Part shown: piece by piece, positions 11,945 to 23,155 of the stretch
Layout of the letters: each line of letters opens with the position of its first letter
How positions within the stretch are numbered: the first letter of the stretch is position 1
NCBI GenBank assembly: GCA_033398695.1
Contig: CM065805.1
Location: 165,083,787 to 165,147,786, forward strand
Length of the DNA stretch: 64,000 nt
Source: Orobanche coerulescens
Lineage: Eukaryota; Streptophyta; Magnoliopsida; Lamiales; Orobanchaceae
Direction: 5' to 3'
The notes under the pieces: generated by a model
What the model was told of the DNA's origin: nothing
What the model saw: only the letters and a program-made list of their open reading frames with translations
Database searches by the model: none
Program-made: the position numbers and the translations under genes

Positions 11945-12776
11945 ACTTTGATTCCGTCGCCGACACCACCGAATATCAATTCCATAGGTGGTGTTTCGAG
12001 CTTGGGTAGTTTCGTTGTTGTTTTAGTGGTTCCGCCGCCGACATACCAAACTTGAAATCCCAAACAATTTTCTTATAGACAATTAAACAACTAAAACGTT
12101 TCTATTCAAAATAGCCTACAAATACCTACAAACCATGAGATATCCAAAATATTATAAAATCAATTTGTCAATTCCCACCAAATCTTTAAAAATAAAGATG
12201 ACATCGAGTTCTTTATAGCCAAAATAATGGATTGATTGCCAATATGGATTTTCAATATTGATGAATATCAAAGTAATTGAGCTAAGGGTGTCCACATCGT
12301 TGGTTCTACCTTCTCGACCACCGAAGCCCCACCAACATCGCCATAACCATCGTCGGCCACTGAAATATCCAGATCTGAACACAAAACCAAAACCCGAGTT
12401 TGTAACTTACTTATAAGCTCGAAACACATTCTACAGGAGATCCGAGATTCAAGCGATGGAGGTTTGTTGGTGGTGGTTTGGCGACAAGGGTGTGGTTACG
12501 TGGTGGTTTTGGCCAGTGTTTGGTTGTTTGTGGATGATGGTTTAGTGAGAGAAATGAAAGGGTCGTATATGTTTTGTGATGAGAAAAAAAAGTTTATTTT
12601 TGTGGGTGGATGATACAACTTACAAGTAGTTAATTTTGATAGATAAAATAAAATTAAAGAAAATAATATGAAATGACAAAAATACCCTCTTATTTAACAG
12701 TCAAACTAACGGAGTTAGGAAATTCGGATCAAATCCGAAACGGATGTTTTACTTTTTGGGGCAATTCTATATATAT
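11945..12776. repeat. R1 repeat copy 3, left half (split by LARD-L)
   Basis: It matches copy 1 from the CCGACACCACCGAATAT block to GCAATTCTATATATA. Copy 1 continues with CTCAATTTAAACATAAT, which here resumes at 20549 after the LARD-L insertion. Confidence 0.7.
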
Positions 12777-14079
12777 TGTTAGGCGTATTTTTATGCGCTT
12801 ATTTATCATTATTTTATATCCATTTTGAGCCTAAATCTGCATAAATGAGCTTTTAATGCACTATCTTTATATGTTTGGTAGGAAATTTGAGTCCGGAAGC
12901 TTGAACGGCAAAAAACGGGCCAAAACGACAAATTTTGGCCTGGGGCCACGACACGAACCAAGTGAGCCGCGGCACACGAAGAGGACTAGCAAGCGCCGAG
13001 CGGATCATACCGGGGGCCGCGGCACAGCTTAAGTGAGCCGCGGCCCATGAGGAAAATGCAGCGCCCAGGCAAATCGCTGAAGGTTAGGGGCCGCGGCATA
13101 GATTAAGTGAGCAGCGGCCCACGGGGCGGTTTTGATGAATTTGCTGCGTTTCTGGGCTGTTTTTTGGAGCCTGTTCTCAACCTAATTCTGGGACGCGTTT
13201 TGGAGGCTAAGGATAGCTATAAATAAACATTGAAGGTCAGAAAAGAGGATCATCGAGGACATCGTAGGACGGGATCGAAGAACACAAGAATCCGGGGAGA
13301 GCGGAAACGAAGAGATTTGTGGGCGACGACAAGACCACGAATCCCTTACGGTTTTTTTCTTAATTTTTCCGCATCTTATTTTCTAGATCTGTTCGAGTAG
13401 GATTGTGATTGTAGCCAATTACGTGACGGTTTGATTTATTTATTTTTATTTCAATTCACTCGCTATTCGTATTGAATTGGATTCTTCTCACTGTTCTCAA
13501 TGCTTTCAATTGTCTGGCCAATAGTTGAATTGAGTTGAATGTCTTTATGGATTCGGGAGATGAAATTTAGGTATAGTTCTTGTGAGAAAAATCATGATTT
13601 TCGTGAGATAGGGATATACTCATGGGAATTGTGAAGCCTATTTATTGTGGGAATTCATGAACTATTTTAGCTATTAATTATCAAATTCGAATAGGGATAT
13701 ATCGAGTTAATAATTCTTAGTATTTTCTATCGACCTTGGGAGAGACTTTAGAATAATTTAGGAATTCATGGCTTACAATTAATTGAATAAAAGTGAATTG
13801 AATTAAATAAAAATCATTCCTGATTGTTTGAGGTGAAAATCATAATCCTACGCCCTTATTATTATTATTTTTATTATCACTATTATTATTTTCTATTTAT
13901 TTTTCTGCAATTAGTTTAAAAATAAATTCTATATAATTGTTCTTCAAATAAAATTATGAGTTGACTATATTTTGGTACTTAGTAAAATCAGTCCTCGAGG
14001 GAACGATATCTTACTTATCACTTTATTACTTGTTGACACCGTGCACTTGCGGCATAGTGTGAGGGATTTCCTCACAACA
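12777..14079 (+). repeat. LARD-L 5' LTR
   Basis: It starts TGTTAGGCGTATTT and ends TTTCCTCACAACA. A TATA box TATAAATA lies at 13218-13225. Upstream, at about 12950-13120, are three units that pair a GGCCGCGGCAC-type block with a GTGAGCCGCGGCCC-type block, separated by a short AT-rich linker. Confidence 0.9.
12950..13120 (+). promoter_or_regulatory. LARD-L U3 array of GC-rich dyads before TATA
   Basis: Three copies of a fold-back unit with arms GGGCCGCGG and CCGCGGCCC around ACTTAA/TTAAGT-type spacers. The array lies about 100 bases upstream of TATAAATA. The same array is at 19415-19590 in the 3' LTR. Confidence 0.6.
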
Positions 14080-14085
14080 AGTTTT

Positions 14086-14100
14086 TGGCGCCGTTGCCGG
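14086..14100 (+). promoter_or_regulatory. LARD-L primer binding site, tRNA-Asp
   Basis: TGGCGCCGTTGCCGG begins 7 bases after the LTR end and is complementary to the 3' end of plant tRNA-Asp, including its CCA. Confidence 0.8.
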
Positions 14101-14199
14101 TGACTGATTTTTCGCTAATATCATTACCAAGCGACTCTAATTTTAATTTGAAGTTGTTTTTCTTTAGATTCTATTTTATTTTTTTATTTTTTTTTCATT

Positions 14200-14445
14200 A
14201 TGTTTTCCTTTGATTATCGTGACACTTGGCACTTCATAAATTTCGATGATCTTAATAATTTGCCTAATAGGGCCAGTCAGCCCCCTCCCCCGAAACAAAA
14301 GACCATGCTTGAGCAATGTGTAGACGCTCTCAAAAATCCTGATAGTTCCCCTCTTGAGCGAGAATGTGCAAGTCGTGGTCTTGAGATTCACTATGGTTAT
14401 TTTCCAGCTCATCGATTTAGTAGTGAAGTTGAGGGGGAGGTTTTT
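14200..14445 (+). pseudogene. LARD-L gag-like ORF, N-terminal 80 codons, cut by the LINE
   Basis: The frame starts MFSFDYRDTWHFINFDDL and runs to EIHYGYFPAHRFSSEVEG, where the LINE poly(A) tail interrupts it. It lies 110 bases after the PBS, the place of gag. I do not recognise a capsid or zinc-knuckle motif, so gag is inferred from position. The sequence is soluble and rich in Asp, Asn and Pro. Part of the same internal region resumes after about 17175. Confidence 0.5.
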
Positions 14446-14540
14446 ATTTTTTTAAAAAAAAAAAACGTTCAGTGTGGACGGGGGGTTGAGGCGGGACCCA
14501 CCAACCTGTAGATAAGAAAAATCAAGAAGTACAAAGTATC

Positions 14541-14800
14541 AGCCCCGAATTATGACCTAAAGTGGGCCAAAATTCGGGTCCAAACATCGGAGAAATCTAC
14601 GGCCCGCTAAAGAAATACAAAGTGCACCACAAATCGTGGGCTAATGTGCGGACCCGTAGACCAAAATAACTCAACTCCGAATTATGACCAAAAATGGGCC
14701 ATAATCCGGAACCTAAAATCTAAAGTGCCTACGGCCCGCTAGATCAGGACAAGGTGCACCACTAAAACCGTGGGCTAATGTGCGGACCAATAGGTAACCA
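14541..14800 (-). repeat. LINE-1 3' UTR tandem duplication
   Basis: Two copies of a unit of about 130 bp. Each contains CGAATTATGACC, TACGGCCCGCTA, AGGTGCACCAC-like sequence and GTGGGCTAATGTGCGGACC. They start near 14543 and 14677, and the stretch is non-coding. Confidence 0.7.
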
Positions 14801-14822
14801 AGCAATCGATAAAAAATAAAAC

Positions 14823-17170
14823 CTATCTAAATCTAAATGACGGATAACCAAGCTGATTCATCCGTATAAGGGAGAGGAGAAACGGAGGAGCAGTATCGTA
14901 AGTATAAGTCTGAATGCCGAGGGACGACATGCCGATCTCAGAAAGATAGTCGGCCGGCCTGTTGCCCTCCCGGAAAATATGAGTGACTTTGAACTGAATG
15001 TCTCTGAGAATGTGTCGGATACGCATAAGAGTGTGACGAACCTGCCAAGAGCCCCGATGGCCAGATGATAGTAGGGACACCACAGCAACAGCATCAAGCT
15101 CAATCCAAACATGTCTCGATCTCTGGGAAGCTAGAATCAATCCAATCGCCAACACCTGGACCTCTGCATCAAAACTCGAAGAGGCCTGAAAAGAGGAATG
15201 GAAAGCAAGAAGGAGCTCTCCGTGATGATCTCTAATCAGACCTCCCCCACCCGCAATCTGTGTGTCTCTATCGAACGAACCATTCGTGTTCAGCTTGATC
15301 CAAGGGGTCTCGGGTCGAAGGCAAACCACCGGGACGGGGCGACGAGTCCGAGCGGGGGAAGATGTAGCTCGCTGGAATCGATCAGGCGGCGAGCAACCCA
15401 CCCAGAACTCAGAGGAAATAAGCCCCGCAGCAGCCAATAAAGCAACATGGCGCTCCACCTGCACAATAACATGAGAGGAAACAAAAGTAACCGCCCTATG
15501 CTTTGCACTATTCATTTCTGTCCAGATGAACCAAAGGATCAGACAAGGAATAATGAAAGTCGCGTGCCTAAAGTGTGTGCCATGTGCGAAAAAACTCAGG
15601 AGCTCAAAAATATTCTGAGTAAGGGGTAGGGATAAGTGTGTCCATGCGGCAAAATACTCCCACACGTCACAAGCCACATCACTCTCCAAGAAAAGGTGGG
15701 CAATGGTCTCCGTATTGTAGGTCTGGGTAAGGGTATGCGAGCAGCACAAACATCTAGAAGCCAATGAAACGCCCCTCCTCTGTAGGATGTCATCAGTCGG
15801 GATCCGTCGCATGAGAAGTCGCCAAATAAACACTGAAATGGTCGGTGTGAGTAAGGTTGTCCAGATGGCCCCGTAAATAAGATTAGCCTGACCCCTCACC
15901 CTGATGTGAGACCAAGCTGACGATAATGAGAACGCACCCGAAGAGGTAAGAGTCCAACACATACTATCCGAATCCTCCTCGGCGATGGGAATCGCGGAGA
16001 TCTCGTGGATGAACTGAGGGGTAAATCCTAACTCATCTCCAACAATAGTCTCCAACCTACCCATGTCCCAAGATCCATCCACCCATAACTCATTAATCCT
16101 AAGATGGGGTCTACCAGAAACCTGACAATAAGAAGAAATTGGCCTATCCCCAATCCATGTATCGTCCCAAAAGCTGACCTCCCCGCAGCCACGACCAAGA
16201 GTCCAGCGAATGAACTCCTGAGCCTCAATACCCACGCGGAGGAGACGGCGCCAAGGGTGGCTGGCACGAGCTTTAAGAACAGTACGCATAGGCGTATAAA
16301 GGCCAGCAAAGCAGTTTCTGCGGAGCATAAACTGCGCCCACAGAGACGTGCCCATGCGAAGGCGCCACCAGAGCTTATAACTAAAAGCTCTCGCCATATC
16401 CGAAAGGCTCCGAATCCCGAGGCCTCCCTCAGAGAGCGGACGACAAATCTGCCGCCAACAGACCCAGTGCGTCTTCCTCTTTGGACCAACAGCACCCCAA
16501 AAGTATCTCGCAATGATCTGCTCGAGTTCTTGGATAATGTACTGTGGGGTATCCAAAACCTGGAGCAGGTGAAGAGGAATCGTGCAGAGAGTGCTCTTAA
16601 TAAGAGCCAAGCTTCCCCCAAAAGCAAGGTGGCGATGGGACCAACCAGAGATCCTATCCAACATCCGTTGCTTCACCCCAGCAAAGAGCTCTCGTCTCTT
16701 AAAGCCTTTGTAAAGGGGCACACCTAGATAGGTGATGGGGAGATCGCCCTGGCAAAAACTAGTAAGATCGTGAACTCTCTGATGCCAACGAGGCGCATGC
16801 TTGGGAGCGAGAATAAAAGCGCTCTTCTGGATACTAACCATCTGGCCTGAAGCCATAGAGTAGTGATCCAGGAGCCGTATAAGATTAACAAGACCATCAT
16901 CCACATCCCGTGTGAATATAATGATGTCATCGGCGTAGGATAAGTGCGAGACGGGGAAAGGCCGTCCAGCGGTCCTATACCTCATCAAAGGATGATCTCA
17001 AATGAATCGATCCAAGCAGCGCGATAAATAATCAGCGGCAAGAACGAAGAGCGACGGAGAAATAGGGTCGCCCTGACGCAAACCTCGGCTAGAGGCAAAA
17101 TAGCCGGATGGACTGCCGTTCACCAAAATTGAGAAGAAAGACATGCTGAGTTTTAGGGTCAATCCCCCAG
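14823..17170 (-). pseudogene. LINE ORF2 fragment: RT palm, zf-RVT, RNase H
   Basis: Reading leftward from the truncation, the frame begins in the RT with [23 protein letters not shown] at 16998-17000 (plus-strand coordinates) interrupts it, then comes the catalytic motif in HLSYADDIIIFTR. The middle holds conserved LINE text such as ITYLGVPLYKG, GGLGIRSLSDM and the zf-RVT-like segment SVFIWRLLMRRIPTDD. The C-terminal 130 residues are a plant LINE RNase H with Glu in FDAEVQ, Asp in WIELDA and Asp in GNRPADYLS. The first catalytic position, normally NTDGS, reads NTNGS, which would impair that RNase H. Only one nonsense codon in about 780 codons suggests a fairly young insertion. Confidence 0.85.
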
Positions 17171-17175
17171 CACCT

Positions 17176-19244
17176 GATAATTACATAAAGTGTGATGAGC
17201 TTGTAGAAGAAGTTACCATTGATGATGTTTCCAAAGAAATTTCATTAATTGGTCACGAACTTCGAATAATAAGGTGAACACTTTTGTGCCTAAAATTTTA
17301 TTAACGGTACCACGCATAGTTTTTCCTAAATCCATATTGGGAGAGATTGACCCCATTACTTGTGATTTTGTTGAGGCTGATTCCTTGAGTTCTAATGAGG
17401 TTGTTCATGATATGTCTTTATTATTTACCCATTCGAATTCTGCTTATTTTTTCATACCTTATAATTATTATATTTTTCCATTATTTTTTGGTTGTCCGGA
17501 TAATTATTCTTACTCATTATTTTTGAAAACCAGGCATGAACCAAAGCCTCCCTTGTGGAATAAGAGGCTTATAGATTGCAAGAAGGGGGTATTTGGCAAT
17601 CTCCATAGAAAGAAGCCACATTAATTTTTTTATTATTTGCCACGTCGTGCTCAAGACGTAAAATAGAGCGCTTGATGGGAGGCAACCCATCATTTTTACT
17701 TGCTTTCTAGTTAGTTGTTTTTATTTGATTTTTCGTTAATAATTTGTTTTTTTTCCTTTATTTTGTTATTTCGTTTGGATTCGTGTATTCTTGTTGGCCC
17801 TTATTTCTCTAATATTTTTTATATAACCTCAATGAGTTATTATCCTTCATATTCTAGTCTTTCTTGACCTAATGTCTATAGTTATTTCATGACTAGAGAC
17901 TAAGTTTGGGGGTCCCTCGGGATGTTGGACATTATTTGAAGTATGGATTGACAGATGATTCCACTCAGACATGTGCTGGCATTCAAGAAGATATTTGGAA
18001 TAAGATTCACTTTTCCTTATCTCTTTTATTTTCACATGAGTTTTATTGTTGATGATTTTATGTGTAGTGGAACAAGCTGAAGCATGCGATATTTTCTTAA
18101 TTTTTCTTGGTTATAAATTGCGATTTCATCATTGCTTTATTGTCCTTGCATGCTGTTGATGGTTTTTACCAAAAACGTGAATTTTTCGTACTTCTTTATG
18201 TAAAACTGATGTTACGATACTGATTTCTCTTTAAAGAAACGGTTGTCTTTTGGTCGAGTTGCAGTCAGCGATATCTGTTTCCGTTGAGTATTCATTTAGG
18301 TCCGAATTTTTTTTCGTTTTTGTAGAAATCTTAGCAGATAAGAAAGGAGACATACGTGTTTTCAAATCACCATCTATACGTTTGGTTACACTTTTCGCGT
18401 AGCTAATCGTCCAGTAACATAAGTCATGTGGGCACTTAAAGTGAGTTTAGAGTCGGACAGTTTTTCCCAAAAAAGTCGAGAATTTATACATGTTCTATGA
18501 TGGGAAGTCTAGTAACCGGGGGTATTCACGTGACCCGTTGTTTACTCTCGCGTAAAACGACAACCCTGAATAGACTAATGATTTAGAAATTTTGCATTAC
18601 CGATGATGGGAAGCCTAGTAACCGGGGGTATTCACGTGACCCGTTGTTTACTCTCGCGTAAAACAACCTTGACATGCCGGAATTGCTATTCGAGTTTTTT
18701 CTCCGCTGTAGAGGGGGACTTAGTAACTAGAAGCATCCATGTGCCCCATGAGTGTCTTTTACGTCAAACGGTTCCCCAATACATGAGAATGGAAATCCAC
18801 CCTAGGGTTATCCCGATGAAACATCCGGAGATCCGAAACCTAGTGGTTAACTCGAATCATATTATTGATCATACATAAGGGAATGCTGTCCGAGGAGTAA
18901 TTTTGATTATGAAACTCCTAAATTTTTGCCACTAAACTGTGGGACTGGGCGAGTTGGCTTGTTTACTCTAACCCTTCGTATTGGTGGTCGGTTAAATTCA
19001 TGCTTCTTAATCTTTGAGCTTGATTATCCTCATGAACGATCGATTAGCACTAAAAATAGTTACTTTGTGGAATCAGTGTCCTTGATGTGACTCACTATTA
19101 CGATACTCGTATTATTTTTTGAGATTTTCAGGGTAGTATTGATTAAGTTGAGCACTATGGATTTTCACGATCATTCACGATATTTTTTTATTTGAAAATT
19201 TATTTTTGCTTGAGGACAAGCAAAGGCTCAAGTTTGGGGGTATT
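17176..19244 (+). other. LARD-L internal region after the LINE, including a short ORF
   Basis: The frame 17274-17624 (116 codons, with PRIVFPKSILGEIDPITCDF) is not similar to any protein I recognise and may be the rest of the element's own ORF. It ends just before the CGCTTGATGGGAGGCAACCC motif common in Athila/Tat elements. The remaining 1.6 kb is non-coding and contains the tandem repeat listed separately. The polypurine tract AAGTTTGGGGGTAT lies at about 19229-19244. Confidence 0.5.
18500..18775 (+). repeat. LARD-L internal tandem repeat, about 102-bp period
   Basis: A block containing GATGGGAAG, AGTAACCGGGGGTATTCACG and CGTTGTTTACTCTCGCGTA is at 18502-18562 and again at 18604-18665. A diverged third copy is at about 18712-18770 (GGGGGACTTAGTAACTAGAA). 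Confidence 0.75.
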
Positions 19245-20548
19245 TGTTAGGTGTATTTCTATGCGCTTATTTATCATTATTTTATATCCATTTTGAGCCT
19301 AAATCTGCATAAATGAGCTTTTAATGCACTATCTTTATATGTTTTGTAGGAAATTGGAGTCCGGAAGCTCGAACGGCAAAAAACGGGCCAAAACGACAAA
19401 TTTTGGCCTGGGGCCACGGCACGAACCAAGTGAGCCGCGGCACACGAAGAGGACTAGCAAGCGCCGAGCGGACCATACCGGGGGCCGCGGCACAGCTTAA
19501 GTGAGCCGCGGCCCATGAGGAAAATGCAGTGCCCAGGCAACTCGCTGAAGGTTAGGGGCCGCGGCACAAATTAAGTGAGCAGCGGTCCACGGGGCGGTTT
19601 TGATGAATTTGCTGCGTTTCTGGGCTGTTTTTTGGAGCCTGTTCTCAACCTAATTCTGGGACGCGTTTTGGAGGCTAAGGATAGCTATAAATAAACATTG
19701 AAGGTCAGAAAAAGAGGATCATCGAGGACATCGTAGGACGGGATCGAAGAACACAAGAATCCGGGGAGAGCGGAAACGAAGAGATTTGTGGGCGACGACA
19801 AGACCACGGATCCCTTATGGTTTTTTTCTTAATTTTTCCGCATCTTATTTTCTAGATCTGTTCGAGTAGGATTGTGATTGTAGCCGATTACATGACGGTT
19901 TGATTTATTTATTTTTATTTCAATTCACTCGTTATTCGTATTGAATTGGATTCTTCTCACTGTTCTCAATGCTTTCAATTGTCTGGCCAATAGTTGAATT
20001 GAGTTGAATGTCTTTATGGATTCGGGAGATGAAATTTAGGCATAGTTCTTGTGAGAAAAATCATGATTTTCGTGAGATAGGGATATACTCATGGGAATTG
20101 TGAAGCCTATTTATTGTGGGAATTCATGAACTATTTTAGCTATTAATTATCAAATTCGAATAGGGATATATCGAGTTAATAATTCTTAGTATTTTCTATC
20201 GATCTTGGGAGAGGCTTTAGAATAATTTAGGAATTCCTGGCTTACAATTAATTGAATAAAAGTGAATTGAATTAAATAAAAATCATTCCTGATTGTTTGA
20301 GGTGAAAATCATAATCCTACGCCCTTATTATTATTATTTTTATTATCACTATTATTATTTTCTATTTAAATTTCTGCAATTAGTTTAGAAATAAATTCCA
20401 TATAATTATTCTTCAAATAAAATTACGAGTTGACTATATTTTGGTACTTAGTGAAATCAGTCCTCGAGGGAACGATATCTTACTTATCACTTTATTACTT
20501 GTTGACACCGTGCACTTGCGGCATAGTGTGAGGGATTTCCTCACAACA
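19245..20548 (+). repeat. LARD-L 3' LTR
   Basis: Near-identical to 12777-14079 with scattered substitutions only. TATA box TATAAATA at 19686-19693 and GC-rich dyad array at 19415-19590. Confidence 0.9.
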
Positions 20549-21200
20549 TATACTCAACTTAAACATAATAATTTCATATTTCCTTAACAAATTCTTTAAA
20601 GGCGTTGTACTTATGCACTAAAAATTTGTGTTTTGGGGAAATATGGTATTTTGATTTTCAGATTGGGTAAATATGGAATTATCCTTTCACTTTTGGACCA
20701 AACGTAAAACTTTTTCAAAATTTGGATTGAAAATGAAATACCTGACAAACCACAAGGACTAAAAATATAGTTAACTCTAATTTTAAATGATAGTAAATTC
20801 AAGTCTGTCAATTCACAATGGAAGGCAATGCAAAGATGAAAGACATTAAAAAAATTTTGATTATATCCCAGGAAGATAAAGATGGTTTTAGCTAATTTTA
20901 AAAATTTACAAATTTAATAATTTGAGGTTATACACTTTTAAGAACACACATACCATAAATTCTAAATGTCAATAACTCATTTTTTTTTTGTTTCACTTCA
21001 TTTATTTAGGATATATTAAATACGTTATATAAAAATACGATGTTTTAGCTTAGAATAATTTCACTCGAAAAACAAAAACTTTGAACGCTCGGGCCTTGAA
21101 ATAATATGTAATATAAATATGATATTCGATATTATCAAAAATAAAGTACCCATGCTTTAACGTGATTAAAGCCCGTGCATCGCACGGACCATGATGTCTC
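20549..21200. repeat. R1 repeat copy 3, right half
   Basis: It continues the left half broken at 12776 and ends near the palindrome GCCCGTGCATCGCACGGAC (21171-21189). Relative to copy 1 it lacks roughly 0.55 kb. Confidence 0.65.
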
Positions 21201-21537
21201 GTGAAACTAATACAAGAGAGTATCATATTTACAACAAAATCCTGAGGTTTTGACTAATTACAAAAAAAAAAAGGATTTTAGAAAACTATAAGAACACTCT
21301 TGAGGTTTGAACTCATCTTGCATTTTTCTTTCACAAGGAAAAAAACTATATTTATAAATGTTCCACACATTTCTAGAAATATTGCAGATACCCCTTTTTT
21401 TATGGTAATTATCCCTCATAAAGATATTTAACTGCATCCGGGAAGCATGTAGTGACTAGTATATGTCACTCAGAAAGAATTCAATTTTATAGAACTTAGA
21501 AACAAACCTTCATTGCCTTGTCTGTTTCAGCAAAATG
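21201..21537. other. Non-coding stretch ending in a possible splice acceptor
   Basis: AT-rich with no ORF. The last 20 bases before 21531 are pyrimidine-rich (TTGCCTTGTCTGTTTCAG) and look like an intron 3' end. See the possible host exon at 21531. Confidence 0.35.
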
Positions 21538-21846
21538 TGTAATATCCGGAATTTCTATTACTGTTGTTTGATATTATTTTATCCGAGTTATATTGTACAG
21601 CGTGGAATCTGTACAGTAGGGATAAAATAAATAAAGGACTGAGATATCAGTATCGGTATAATTGTCGTATTTGGTCGACAATTACATTTGAGGATATTGT
21701 GTATCAGGTTGTCATACTTTTGATATTGGGTATATCGTATGATGATATTATTGGATTCAGTGTTTGTGTTCAGTGTGTCTTATGTTCGCTTTTGGTATGT
21801 CGAGACGTTGGACAAGAACTGCGGAAAATGGCTAAGTATAGCCTTA

Positions 21847-22340
21847 TTAGCGCACGCTGATATTCATGCATAACGCACGCTATCGCGTGATTAGCGCACG
21901 CTACGTTTATAGGTTAGCGTCGCTAGTGCATGCGAATCAGAAGGAATCTGCGTGTGGACCCGGCTGCTTTCGGCGCACGTTCTGGTAAGTCAACGGTTGT
22001 TGTCCTGAAGTATTAGCGCACGCTAAAATATTAGGCTTAGCGCACGCTAACTATGTATCAGTCAACAAGGAATCTTATCCTTGCCAGATGCTGTCGGAAT
22101 GTGGGGGCGAGTGGTAGGTGAACACTGTAGTAAGTCAACTTCGGATAGCGCACGCTAAGAGTAAGGACTTGCGTACGCTAGACATGATGATTTACGTACA
22201 TTAATGCATGGGCATTACGTACGTAAGGTAGTTTACGAAGCAAGACAGTAGCCTCTGGACTGCGATAGCGCACGCTAACAAAGTCAGTTAGCGCACGCTA
22301 AGGCTAGCGCACGCTAAACATAAGGGTTTAGCGCACGCTA
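21847..22340 (+). promoter_or_regulatory. TEK1 U3 array of TAGCGCACGCTA dyads before TATA
   Basis: About ten copies of TAGCGCACGCTA or close variants, plus GCGTACGCTA and ACGTACGTAA forms. The last copies end 12 bases before the TATA box at 22352. The word is a near-palindrome: its reverse complement TAGCGTGCGCTA is the form used in TEK3. The equivalent array in the 3' LTR is 28008-28486. Confidence 0.8.
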
Positions 22341-22351
22341 GTGGTGCATTC

Positions 22352-22359
22352 TATATAAA
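22352..22359 (+). promoter_or_regulatory. TEK1 LTR TATA box
   Basis: TATATAAA followed by GGGACAAACGG. Transcription would start about 30 bases on, placing the dyad array in U3. The same box is at 28498-28505. Confidence 0.6.
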
Positions 22360-23064
22360 GGGACAAACGGGTGTCATGAAACATTTCGCCCATTTCTTTC
22401 CTTTCACCCGATAGAGACAACCTTGTGAGAACATTTGGAGTTCCTAAACACTGAGGGATGATCCTCTTTAACAAGATTAAAGATGGAAATCATGGAGTGA
22501 AGCTTTGTTCTTGAAATCATTGGTGATTCTTGGAAATCAATCCTTTCCTTCAAAAAAAGGTAATTACTCTTCACTTTGAGATTTCGTTTTGGATTGTATA
22601 TGATGTTCTTGAGTTGATGATTATCATATAAACAAGTTGATGAGCATGACAACGAGTCGATTACCGTACTAAGTTAGTGTTGTTATCAATATATGAGTAT
22701 TGATATGTTTCGTATGGTTTTGGATGGAATTCAAGATATATGTTGATGTAATTCCCTTCTTCAATTCGGATTTTTGATGTTTTGTCGTTGGTTACTTCGT
22801 ATGGTAACGATTATGGTGGTGCTATTTTGATTCTTGAAGTTATATGAATTGTATGTCGAAGAACATGATGAATAAGGATTTTTAGATGTTAGAACACATC
22901 GGATTTTATCATTTTATGGATCATGAACGTGAATTTGGATAATTCGTGTTCTTGAAGAGCTATTAAATTATATGTCATGATTGTTATAAAATCCTTAATC
23001 TCGAGATGAGTTGATCATTGTCATGATGGAAGTGTTAGACGATGCTTGAAATGCATGCCACCGC

Positions 23065-23155
23065 GCACGGCATTAGCGCACGCTTCGCCATCGCCTAGCG
23101 CTGCTAACGGAGCAACTTAGCGCACGCCACGTTAGGTGATTAACGTGCGCTAAGT
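23065..23155 (+). promoter_or_regulatory. TEK1 second dyad cluster downstream of TATA
   Basis: Four more TAGCGCACGC-type copies and one AACGTGCGCTAA lie about 0.7 kb downstream of the TATA box. The counterpart in the 3' LTR is 29214-29300, with clear differences between the two copies. Confidence 0.6.

Larger units (their letters stand above)
14446..17175 (-). mobile_element. LINE-1: 5'-truncated L1-like element inside LARD-L
   Basis: A minus-strand ORF with the C-terminal half of a reverse transcriptase, a zf-RVT region and RNase H, a 3' UTR, and a homopolymer tail (T-rich then A-rich on the plus strand, 14440-14465). The right end near 17175 (plus or minus 15) stops inside the RT domain, so most of ORF2 and all of ORF1 are missing. 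Such 5' truncation is usual for LINEs. I could not find a convincing target duplication. Confidence 0.8.
12777..20548 (+). mobile_element. LARD-L: non-autonomous LTR retrotransposon, tRNA-Asp primed, hosting a LINE
   Basis: Two near-identical LTRs of about 1.3 kb (12777-14079 and 19245-20548) flank an internal region with a tRNA-Asp PBS, a short gag-like ORF start and a TTTGGGGG polypurine tract, but no protease, RT or integrase. The tRNA-Asp PBS and the CGCTTGATGGGAGGCAACCC motif near 17669 are typical of the Athila/Tat branch of plant Ty3/gypsy. The target duplication is TATAT (12772-12776) against TATAC (20549-20553), one mismatch, and removing the element rejoins R1 copy 3. After subtracting the LINE the element is about 5 kb. 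It would need enzymes supplied in trans. Confidence 0.85.

Noticed and set aside
16028..16727. Long frames antisense to and overlapping the LINE ORF
   Set aside because: These are shadows of the RT/zf-RVT coding frame, with no independent motifs.
14440..17190. Target duplication for the LINE
   Set aside because: I compared the left flank (AGTTGAGGGGGAGG) with the region after the truncated RT and found no convincing match. The right boundary is therefore approximate.
21847..22340. Regularly repeated TAGCGCACGCTA units considered as a CRISPR array
   Set aside because: Units are only 12 bp, variable and irregularly spaced, and the array lies in both LTRs of a plant retrotransposon before a TATA box.
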